From NCBI GenBank assembly GCA_035771165.1, contig JAWNZC010000111.1, forward strand, positions 558,001 through 622,000: DNA of 64,000 bases, written 5' to 3'. Of this stretch, positions 27,701-37,000 are shown piece by piece (within the stretch, counting starts at the first letter, position 1; each line of letters opens with the position of its first letter). Source of the DNA: Paragorgia papillata (taxonomy: Eukaryota > Cnidaria > Anthozoa > Scleralcyonacea > Coralliidae). The notes below the pieces were generated by a model. The model saw only the letters and a list, made by a program, of their open reading frames with translations, made no database searches and was not told where the DNA came from. Made by a program: the position numbers and the translations under genes.

Positions 27701-28945
27701 TTAATTAATCTTAAGTAGGTTAATCTCAACATCCCAAACATTAAAAAACAGGAAAGTATAGTCGTCTCCAATCGTACCAGAATAGCTGTGCAAAGATATT
27801 TTGTTTCCCTTTATTATGGATGCAATGCCTTCGCAAAATATATGGTGGGGGAGTGATTCGTTATATGTTTTTCCCATGGTTATAACTTCCAAATCTGCAA
27901 GTTTGTTTGATCTTATGCTAACATCTCCATGGTAAAGGTTTGTTTTTAAATCAAAATATGCATTGTAAGTAGAACCATCCCACCATGAAGATTTTTTACT
28001 TTGTTGATCTATTTTATGTCCATCTGGTTGTAGTAAAAACCAATATTTTATTAAATATTTTCCAGATTCCGCTACTGTAAATGAAAGCATAGTGCTGTTG
28101 TTATTACTGTTATCCCAACTACCTGCTTTGTGGTTTGTTTTCCCACTATCTTTTTTGTACTTTTTTACCTGTGTAAAATTTCCAGCTTGTCCTGTGGCCC
28201 CTGTAACCCCTCTTAGACCTCTAAGTCCTCTTAGCCCGGTTGATCCTTTTGCTCCTGGTAGTCCTTGGATTCCTTTGTCTCCTTTGTCTCCTTTGTCTCC
28301 TTGGGATCCTTTGGAGCCTTGGGAACCTTGTGGACCTTGGGGTCCTTGTGGACCTGTTGCCCCAGTGGACCCCCTGTTTCCTTTTGCTCCATCATCACCA
28401 GGATCTCCTTTGTCTCCTTTTTGAGCTGCTGCGCCTGCCATACCTTTGTCTCCTTTGTCTCCTTTGTCTCCTTTGGAACCTTTGGAACCTTGGGTACCAT
28501 GGTCTCCTTTGTCTCCTTTGGAACCTGTTGCACCTGTTACACCCGCTAAACCCCTGTCTCCTTTGTCTCCTTTAAGTCCTTGAAGTCCTCTAATACCATT
28601 GTTTCCTTGTGGACCTGTTGCCCCAGTGTTACCTTTGTCTCCTTTATCTCCTTTGTCTCCTTTGTCTCCTTTTTGGGCTGATGCACCTGCTAAACCTTTG
28701 TCTCCTTTATCTCCTTTGGTGCCTGCTAAACCTTGGGGTCCTTGGTTTCCTCTGTCTCCTTTGTCTCCTTTGGAACCAGCTAAACCTTGAGGTCCTTGGT
28801 TTCCTTTTGAACCTGTTAGTCCTTTGTCTCCTTTGTCTCCTTTGTCTCCTTTGTCTCCTTGAGGTCCTGTATCACCTTGGGGTCCCTGTTCACCGGATCC
28901 ATAACCGGGATAATCTGGATCGTCATATCCATAGTAATAACTCAT
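27701..28945 (-). CDS. Collagen-like fibre protein with C-terminal head
   Basis: 414 residues in three parts: an N-terminal tail MSYYYGYDDP, a long Gly-X-Y collagen region (about residues 18-255, rich in GDK and GPQ, with two matching AQK interruptions), and a C-terminal domain of about 155 residues whose beta-rich pattern (SFTVAESGKYLIKYWFLL ... YTFLFFNVWDVEINL) is like C1q/TNF-type trimeric heads. A trimeric virion fibre for attachment is the natural reading. The next gene shares its N-terminal tail. GC-richer repetitive DNA here makes long antisense open frames that are not genes. Confidence 0.75.
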   Translation of the reverse strand: MSYYYGYDDPDYPGYGSGEQGPQGDTGPQGDKGDKGDKGDKGLTGSKGNQGPQGLAGSKGDKGDRGNQGPQGLAGTKGDKGDKGLAGASAQKGDKGDKGDKGDKGNTGATGPQGNNGIRGLQGLKGDKGDRGLAGVTGATGSKGDKGDHGTQGSKGSKGDKGDKGDKGMAGAAAQKGDKGDPGDDGAKGNRGSTGATGPQGPQGPQGSQGSKGSQGDKGDKGDKGIQGLPGAKGSTGLRGLRGLRGVTGATGQAGNFTQVKKYKKDSGKTNHKAGSWDNSNNNSTMLSFTVAESGKYLIKYWFLLQPDGHKIDQQSKKSSWWDGSTYNAYFDLKTNLYHGDVSIRSNKLADLEVITMGKTYNESLPHHIFCEGIASIIKGNKISLHSYSGTIGDDYTFLFFNVWDVEINLLKIN

Positions 28946-28951
28946 GTTTAT

Positions 28952-29776
28952 TTATATAAAGTTTCCATATTCTTTCATCATATCCTTATTAATTTTTACG
29001 ATCTCAGTTGGGAGTAATGGCCCATGAATAATTTTAAGCCCATATATTTTTCCTTTTAAATTAGTAGTACTTTTATCAGAGGTTGTTGAATTAAATCTTT
29101 CATTGAAAAATACAGACCCACATGGATTACCTAAGAACCTCAAATCCGGTTTAAATTCTGATCCTGAAGACTTTACACCATTTAAATATACACAGCCTCC
29201 CGTCCCCAACCAATGGCATGATATAATGTGTTTGCTAAGAATGCTGTGTGAGGCCTTCATAGGAAAATTTTTATAATTGGTGTCTTCAATACCACCAACC
29301 ACTATTCTGGAGTAGGAGTATGATTTAAAGGCAAGAAATTTATCATAATCACCATTATCATTTCCAATAAGATAGCACCAATAACCGGGGACCGATGTGT
29401 CGACCACAGTGCAAACAACAAAAACAGAAACATCACCCCACCCAAATTCGGGGCAAACAAAACACATGTAGTTATTTCCCTTGTTCTCAATGTAATCTTT
29501 GCCTAAACCAGCGGCATCCGAACCAAATGTTGGAGCAATGGTTTTATCATTTTGCCATAAACAGTATTTTCCATTCCGTGCTTGGGTTATCCTTTTTTCA
29601 CCGTTAACAGTTTCAAAGGTTTTATCAGCAGTTGTCAAGTTAATATCAAAAACAGTTTCATAATTTCCTTCCACTTCCAAATGTTTTATTTTCTTTTCAA
29701 TGTCTTTAATTCTCTTTTCTGTATCATCATGTTGAGCAATATGCCGGCGTCTGCCATAACCATAGAAGTAACTCAT
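28952..29776 (-). CDS. LamG-like fibre protein with coiled-coil stalk
   Basis: 274 residues. The N-terminus MSYFYGYGRRR matches the tail of the adjacent collagen-like protein. Residues 18-37 (DDTEKRIKDIEKKIKHLEV) form a short coiled coil. The rest has the strand pattern of a concanavalin A/LamG-3 domain (FETVNGEKRI, FKSYSYSRIVVGGIED, GKIYGLKIIHGPL). Carbohydrate or receptor binding is likely by family. Only 6 bp separate it from the collagen-like ATG. Confidence 0.65.
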   Translation of the reverse strand: MSYFYGYGRRRHIAQHDDTEKRIKDIEKKIKHLEVEGNYETVFDINLTTADKTFETVNGEKRITQARNGKYCLWQNDKTIAPTFGSDAAGLGKDYIENKGNNYMCFVCPEFGWGDVSVFVVCTVVDTSVPGYWCYLIGNDNGDYDKFLAFKSYSYSRIVVGGIEDTNYKNFPMKASHSILSKHIISCHWLGTGGCVYLNGVKSSGSEFKPDLRFLGNPCGSVFFNERFNSTTSDKSTTNLKGKIYGLKIIHGPLLPTEIVKINKDMMKEYGNFI

Positions 29777-29793
29777 TGTTTATTTTAAAGGAT

Positions 29794-29821
29794 AATTTCT
29801 TATTTTTTTTAATAAGAAATT
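29794..29821. terminator. Hairpin after the acidic 83-residue gene
   Basis: AATTTCTTATT / AATAAGAAATT, 11-bp perfect stem with a T6 loop, 22 nt past the stop at 29843. Sequence nearly identical to the hairpin at 26618-26646. Confidence 0.6.
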
Positions 29822-29842
29822 TAAAAAAATTTTTTAGAAAAG

Positions 29843-30094
29843 TTATAGTTCGGAAATTGTACCGTTTTCAGGAAGTGAACCTGGTTCCTCAGGTGGTTCT
29901 GTTCCGTTTACCCAATCTTCAGGAAGGTGGTTCTCTATTTCATCTTCACTGTAAACTGTGTAAAACCCATTTTCTTCATCCCATTCTAATAGGTCTTCAT
30001 CCCATTCACCAAACATTTCTTCACGTGTTTGGTACCAATCCTCAATTTCTCCGCGTTCGTTATAAATAGTATATCCATATGGATTTTCAGACAT
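29843..30094 (-). CDS. Very acidic small protein with N-terminal YGY
   Basis: 83 residues, roughly a third Asp/Glu. It starts MSENPYGYTIY, echoing the MSY-YGY tails of the two neighbouring fibre-like proteins. AATAAA is 5 nt before the ATG. Possibilities are a DNA-mimic or a virion adaptor; neither is shown. Confidence 0.5.
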   Translation of the reverse strand: MSENPYGYTIYNERGEIEDWYQTREEMFGEWDEDLLEWDEENGFYTVYSEDEIENHLPEDWVNGTEPPEEPGSLPENGTISEL

Positions 30095-30380
30095 CCTCTT
30101 TTATTTTATTTTTAAGTATAGGGCCTTTTCCAATTTTTACTCTTTTTGCATGGGTTTTAAAATAATGGGAAAGTAGTTCCTTTTTTGTATTAAAGGTTTC
30201 TAAGCATTTGTTACATTTTATTTTACAATTCTTCATTTCTAAAGTTTTTTCATGGGCAGCCTTTCTATGAAGTCTTAGTGTTGTTACTAAACTTGTTTTA
30301 AATTTACAGTCTTTACAAAAATATTTTATAGTAGTTGGTTCCCTGGCAATATATTTACCTCTTTGTATTTGCTTAGACAT
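30087..30380 (-). CDS. Two-finger C2H2 zinc-finger protein (right end)
   Basis: 97 residues. Finger 1: CKDCKFKTSLVTTLRLHRKAAH; finger 2: CNKCLETFNTKKELLSHYFKTH. Basic flanks. Its first finger resembles the single finger of the left-end gene at 12476-12658. It overlaps the following gene start by 8 bp. Probably binds DNA of the element or host promoters. Confidence 0.7.
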   Translation of the reverse strand: MSKQIQRGKYIAREPTTIKYFCKDCKFKTSLVTTLRLHRKAAHEKTLEMKNCKIKCNKCLETFNTKKELLSHYFKTHAKRVKIGKGPILKNKIKEDV

Positions 30381-30431
30381 TCTCTTTTATTATAGGTTTT
30401 TTGGTTTTTAACCTTTGGAACCAAATGTCGT

Positions 30432-30962
30432 TTACAAAAGATTTCTATGTATGTAACGAACCACATCCTCGGGTTTGGTATCACCACCATATATGCTATA
30501 CACCTCTTTAAATGCAACTCCTACTAATTCCATTGTTATCACTTTTTTGGAATCCTGTCTTTTTTTGTATGGAATAACAACAATGTTATTTCTTAAAAGC
30601 AGCTTCCTTCTTCTAAATTTTGGGGAAATCATTTCGTAGTCAACAAAATAGTATTTGTTAAATTTTTCATGGTAAACAAGTTTGCAGGTTCCAAACAACT
30701 CAGTCATTATCAGCATTTCAAACATTGGTGTTAATGCATACAAAAGGGCTACTTTTTGTGGATGTTTTTCTATTGCATTTAAAAATGCATAAATTTTTTT
30801 AGTATTGTCTGCAAATTTTTTGGTGTTATATTGTAGTGTTTTCTGTCTGTAAAAAATATGAAGATTATAAAAAACAGACTGAAAGGTTTCAAATGGTGGA
30901 ATGTTGTTTGCTGCAATATTTTGAATTTTGTATACAGTTTTTGTTATTTCTCTACTAACCAT
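30432..30962 (-). CDS. Hypothetical protein at the right end
   Basis: 176 residues, basic, helical in the first half (ALLYALTPMFEMLIMTELF) and beta-rich in the second. AATAAA abuts the ATG although no gene of the same strand lies upstream inside the element. No family recognised. Confidence 0.55.
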   Translation of the reverse strand: MVSREITKTVYKIQNIAANNIPPFETFQSVFYNLHIFYRQKTLQYNTKKFADNTKKIYAFLNAIEKHPQKVALLYALTPMFEMLIMTELFGTCKLVYHEKFNKYYFVDYEMISPKFRRRKLLLRNNIVVIPYKKRQDSKKVITMELVGVAFKEVYSIYGGDTKPEDVVRYIHRNLL

Positions 30963-31013
30963 TTTATTTAAAAACTTCTTTTACATATTTTAAAACATTT
31001 TCAAAACCCCTCC

Positions 31014-31034
31014 CCCAAAATCTTCCAAAACCCC
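31014..31034 (-). repeat. Surviving inner edge of the right Maverick terminal repeat
   Basis: 21 bp that are the exact inverse of 12405-12425. Immediately after it, at 31036, satellite sequence begins, so the outer part of this end is lost or replaced. Confidence 0.6.
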
Positions 31035-31035
31035 A

Positions 31036-34000
31036 AAAAGTGCTTGGGACACTATGCGAAAATCGTCAAAATCGGCAAAGTGGCCCAACAATTTTGTCCA
31101 GGATTGTCTGAAAATGACGAGTTTAGGATTTTTCAATAAAACACAGCATTTTAACTTTGTAACATTGGAAAATATATACAGTTTAATAAAAGAGCCCCCA
31201 TCTCTGCTCCCCCTTACCCCCTCAATGGGGAAGGGATCACTGGAGCAGAGTCTCTGCAGAGTTCCCACCCGCACCGGTACCACCCGCACGAGAGCTCTAT
31301 TTAATTAGCATATTCACCAAACCTTCTATACCCCACAAACAATTTGTTGTTCATGCATGTGGGAGCGTATTTATGTCATTTTCGAGCAAACTGCGCAGAA
31401 TCGCCGCACCCAAATTGTTTTTTTCTTCGATTTTGTTTAATTCGTCATTTTCAGACATTCTGAAAATGACGAGTTTAGGATTTTTCAATAAAACACAGCA
31501 TTTTAACTTTGTAACATTGCAAAATATATACAGTTTAATAAAAGAGCCCCCATCTCTGCTCCCCCTTACCCCCTCAATGGGGAAGGGATCACTGGAGCAG
31601 AGTCTCTGCAGAGTTCCCACCCGCACCGGTACCACCCGCACGAGAGCTCTATTTAATTAGCATATTCACCAAACCTTCTATACCCCACAAACAATTTGTT
31701 GTTCATGCATGTGGGAGCGTATTTATGTCATTTTCGAGCAAACTGCGCAGAATCGCCGCACCCAAATTGTTTTTTTCTTCGATTTTGTTTAATTCGTCAT
31801 TTTCAGACAATCCTGGACAAAAGTGCTTGGGACACTATGCGAAAATCGTCAAAATCGGCAAAGTGGCCCAACAATTTTGTCCAGGATTGTCTGAAAATGA
31901 CGAGTTTAGGATTTTTCAATAATAAAACACAGCATTTTAACTTTGTAACATTGCAAAATATATACAGTTTAATAAAAGAGCCCCCATCTCTGCTCCCCCT
32001 TACCCCCTCAATGGGGAAGGGATCACTGGAGCAGAGTCTCTGCAGAGTTCCCACCCGCACCGGTACCACCCGCACGAGAGCTCTATTTAATTAGCATATT
32101 CACCAAACCTTCTATACCCCACAAACAATTTGTTGTTCATGCATGTGGGAGCGTATTTATGTCATTTTCGAGCAAACTGCGCAGAATCGCCGCACCCAAA
32201 TTGTTTTTTTCTTCGATTTTGTTTAATTCGTCATTTTCAGACTGTCTGAAAATGACGAGTTTAGGATTTTTCAATAAAACACAGCATTTTAACTTTGTAA
32301 CATTGCAAAATATATACAGTTTAATAAAAGAGCCCCCATCTCTGCTCCCCCTTACCCCCTCAATGGGGAAGGGATCACTGGAGCAGAGTCTCTGCAGAGT
32401 TCCCACCCGCACCGGTACCACCCGCACGAGAGCTCTATTTAATTAGCATATTCACCAAACCTTCTATACCCCACAAACAATTTGTTGTTCATGCATGTGG
32501 GAGCGTATTTATGTCATTTTCGAGCAAACTGCGCAGAATCGCCGCACCCAAATTGTTTTTTTCTTCGATTTTGTTTAATTCGTCATTTTCAGACAATCCT
32601 GGACAAAAGTGCTTGGGACACTATGCGAAAATCGTCAAAATCGGCAAAGTGGCCCAACAATTTTGTCCAGGATTGTCTGAAAATGACGAGTTTAGGATTT
32701 TTCAATAAAACACAGCATTTTAACTTTGTAACATTGCAAAATATATACAGTTTAATAAAAGAGCCCCCATCTCTGCTCCCCCTTACCCCCTCAATGGGGA
32801 AGGGATCACTGGAGCAGAGTCTCTGCAGAGTTCCCACCCGCACCGGTACCACCCGCACGAGAGCTCTATTTAATTAGCATATTCACCAAACCTTCTATAC
32901 CCCACAAACAATTTGTTGTTCATGCATGTGGGAGCGTATTTATGTCATTTTCGAGCAAACTGCGCAGAATCGCCGCACCCAAATTGTTTTTTTCTTCGAT
33001 TTTGTTTAATTCGTCATTTTCAGACTGTCTGAAAATGACGAGTTTAGGATTTTTCAATAAAACACAGCATTTTAACTTTGTAACATTGCAAAATATATAC
33101 AGTTTAATAAAAGAGCCCCCATCTCTGCTCCCCCTTACCCCCTCAATGGGGAAGGGATCACTGGAGCAGAGTCTCTGCAGAGTTCCCACCCGCACCGGTA
33201 CCACCCGCACGAGAGCTCTATTTAATTAGCATATTCACCAAACCTTCTATACCCCACAAACAATTTGTTGTTCATGCATGTGGGAGCGTATTTATGTCAT
33301 TTTCGAGCAAACTGCGCAGAATCGCCGCACCCAAATTGTTTTTTTCTTCGATTTTGTTTAATTCGTCATTTTCAGCCTGTCTGAAAATGACGAGTTTAGG
33401 ATTTTTCAATAAAACACAGCATTTTAACTTTGTAACATTGCAAAATATATACAGTTTAATAAAAGAGCCCCCACCTCTGCTCCCCCTTACCCCCTCAATG
33501 GGGAAGGGATCACTGGAGCAGAGTCTCTGCAGAGTTCCCACCCGCACCGGTACCACCCGCACGAGAGCTCTATTTAATTAGCATATTCACCAAACCTTCT
33601 ATACCCCACAAACAATTTGTTGTTCATGCATGTGGGAGCGTATTTATGTCATTTTCGAGCAAACTGCGCAGAATCGCCGCACCCAAATTGTTTTTTTCTT
33701 CGATTTTGTTTAATTCGTCATTTTCAGACAGTCTGAAAATGACGAGTTTAGGATTTTTCAATAAAACACAGCATTTTAACTTTGTAACATTGCAAAATAT
33801 ATACAGTTTAATAAAAGAGCCCCCATCTCTGCTCCCCCTTACCCCCTCAATGGGGAAGGGATCACTGGAGCAGAGTCTCTGCAGAGTTCCCACCCGCACC
33901 GGTACCACCCGCACGAGAGCTCTATTTAATTAGCATATTCACCAAACCTTCTATGCCCCACAAACAATTTGTTGTTCATGCATGTGGGAGCGTATTTATG

Positions 34001-37000
34001 TCATTTTCGAGCAAACTGCGCAGAATCGCCGCACCCAAATTGTTTTTTTTCTTCGATTTTGTTTAATTCGTCATTTTCAGACAATCCTGGACAAAAGTGC
34101 TTGGGACACTATGCGAAAATCGTCAAAATCGGCAAAGTGGCCCAACAATTTTGTCCAGGATTGTCTGAAAATGACGAGTTTAGGATTTTTCAATAAAACA
34201 CAGCATTTTAACTTTGTAACATTGCAAAATATATACAGTTTAATAAAAGAGCCCCCATCTCTGCTCCCCCTTACCCCCTCAATGGGGAAGGGATCACTGG
34301 AGCAGAGTCTCTGCAGAGTTCCCACCCGCACCGGTACCACCCGCACGAGAGCTCTATTTAATTAGCATATTCACCAAACCTTCTATACCCCACAAACAAT
34401 TTGTTGTTCATGCATGTGGGAGCGTATTTATGTCATTTTCGAGCAAACTGCGCAGAATCGCCGCACCCAAATTGTTTTTTTCTTCGATTTTGTTTAATTC
34501 GTCATTTTCAGACAATCCTGGACAAAAGTGCTTGGGACACTATGCGAAAATCGTCAAAATCGGCAAAGTGGCCCAACAATTTTGTCCAGGATTGTCTGAA
34601 AATGACGAGTTTAGGATTTTTCAATAAAACACAGCATTTTAACTTTGTAACATTGCAAAATATATACAGTTTAATAAAAGAGCCCCCATCTCTGCTCCCC
34701 CTTACCCCCTCAATGGGGAAGGGATCACTGGAGCAGAGTCTGCAGAGTTCCCACCCGCACCGGTACCACCCGCACGAGAGCTCTATTTAATTAGCATATT
34801 CACCAAACCTTCTATACCCCACAAACAATTTGTTGTTCATGCATGTGGGAGCGTATTTATGTCATTTTCGAGCAAACTGCGCAGAATCGCCGCACCCAAA
34901 TTGTTTTTTTCTTCGATTTTGTTTAATTCGTCATTTTCAGACAATCCTGGACAAAAGTGCTTGGGACACTATGCGAAAATCGGCAAAATCGGCAAAGTGG
35001 CCCAACAATTTTGTCCAGGATTGTCTGAAAATGACGAGTTTAGGATTTTTCAATAAAACACAGCATTTTAACTTTGTAACATTGCAAAATATATACAGTT
35101 TAATAAAAGAGCCCCCATCTCTGCTCCCCCTTACCCCCTCAATGGGGAAGGGATCACTGGAGCAGAGTCTCTGCAGAGTTCCCACCCGCACCGGTACCAC
35201 CCGCACGAGAGCTCTATTTAATTAGCATATTCACCAAACCTTCTATACCCCACAAACAATTTGTTGTTCATGCATGTGGGAGCGTATTTATGTCATTTTC
35301 GAGCAAACTGCGCAGAATCGCCGCACCCAAATTGTTTTTTTCTTCGATTTTGTTTAATTCGTCATTTTCAGACAGTCTGAAAATGACGAGTTTAGGATTT
35401 TTCAATAAAACACAGCATTTTAACTTTGTAACATTGCAAAATATATACAGTTTAATAAAAGAGCCCCCATCTCTGCTCCCCCTTACCCCCTCAATGGGGA
35501 AGGGATCACTGGAGCAGAGTCTCTGCAGAGTTCCCACCCGCACCGGTACCACCCGCACGAGAGCTCTATTTAATTAGCATATTCACCAAACCTTCTATAC
35601 CCCACAAACAATTTGTTGTTCATGCATGTGGGAGCGTATTTATGTCATTTTCGAGCAAACTGCGCAGAATCGCCGCACCCAAATTGTTTTTTTCTTCGAT
35701 TTTGTTTAATTCGTCATTTTCAGACAATCCTGGACAAAAGTGCTTGGGACACTATGCGAAAATCGTCAAAATCGGCAAAGTGGCCCAACAATTTTGTCCA
35801 GGATTGTCTGAAAATGACGAGTTTAGGATTTTTCAATAAAACACAGCATTTTAACTTTGTAACATTGCAAAATATATACAGTTTAATAAAAGAGCCCCCA
35901 TCTCTGCTCCCCCTTACCCCCTCAATGGGGAAGGGATCACTGGAGCAGAGTCTCTGCAGAGTTCCCACCCGCACCGGTACCACCCGCACGAGAGCTCTAT
36001 TTAATTAGCATATTCACCAAACCTTCTATACCCCACAAACAATTTGTTGTTCATGCATGTGGGAGCGTATTTATGTCATTTTCGAGCAAACTGCGCAGAA
36101 TCGCCGCACCCAAATTGTTTTTTTCTTCGATTTTGTTTAATTCGTCATTTTCAGACAATCCTGGACAAAAGTGCTTGGGACACTATGCGAAAATCGTCAA
36201 AATCGGCAAAGTGGCCCAACAATTTTGTCCAGGATTGTCTGAAAATGACGAGTTTAGGATTTTTCAATAAAACACAGCATTTTAACTTTGTAACATTGCA
36301 AAATATATACAGTTTAATAAAAGAGCCCCCATCTCTGCTCCCCCTTACCCCCTCAATGGGGAAGGGATCACTGGAGCAGAGTCTCTGCAGAGTTCCCACC
36401 CGCACCGGTACCACCCGCACGAGAGCTCTATTTAATTAGCATATTCACCAAACCTTCTATACCCCACAAACAATTTGTTGTTCATGCATGTGGGAGCGTA
36501 TTTATGTCATTTTCGAGCAAACTGCGCAGAATCGCCGCACCCAAATTGTTTTTTTCTTCGATTTTGTTTAATTCGTCATTTTCAGACAGTCTGAAAATGA
36601 CGAGTTTAGGATTTTTCAATAAAACACAGCATTTTAACTTTGTAACATTGCAAAATATATACAGTTTAATAAAAGAGCCCCCATCTCTGCTCCCCCTTAC
36701 CCCCTCAATGGGGAAGGGATCACTGGAGCAGAGTCTCTGCAGAGTTCCCACCCGCACCGGTACCACCCGCACGAGAGCTCTATTTAATTAGCATATTCAC
36801 CAAACCTTCTATACCCCACAAACAATTTGTTGTTCATGCATGTGGGAGCGTATTTATGTCATTTTCGAGCAAACTGCGCAGAATCGCCGCACCCAAATTG
36901 TTTTTTTTCTTCGATTTTGTTTAATTCGTCATTTTCAGACAATCCTCGACAAAAGTGCTTGGGACACTATGCGAAAATCGTCAAAATCGGCAAAGTGGCC

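Larger units (their letters stand above)
12118..31035. mobile_element. Maverick/Polinton (adintovirus-like) element
   Basis: About 18.9 kb with the hallmark set: protein-primed PolB, rve integrase, double jelly-roll capsid, penton-like protein and packaging ATPase. The left end begins AGTAGGGT at 12118 inside a Gypsy protease. The right end keeps only the inner edge of its terminal repeat: a 21-bp inverted match links 12405-12425 with 31014-31034. Genes are packed with gaps often under 20 bp and several overlaps. No target duplication can be checked because the right flank is satellite DNA. Confidence 0.92.

Noticed and set aside
28092..28959. Long antisense open frames over the collagen-like gene
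   Set aside because: They arise from the Gly-X-Y codon periodicity (GGN on one strand reads as Pro/Leu/Ser-rich frames on the other).
12710..31000. AATAAA motifs explained only as poly(A) signals of upstream genes
   Set aside because: Kept as an alternative but not as the sole explanation, because starts with no upstream gene on their strand also carry the motif.
12118..31035. Bacteriophage or bacterial origin suggested by collagen-like fibre, packaging ATPase and tight gene packing
   Set aside because: Polymerase B, rve integrase and capsid types are those of Maverick/Polintons, flanks are eukaryotic transposons with a spliceosomal intron, and no Shine-Dalgarno pattern is consistent.
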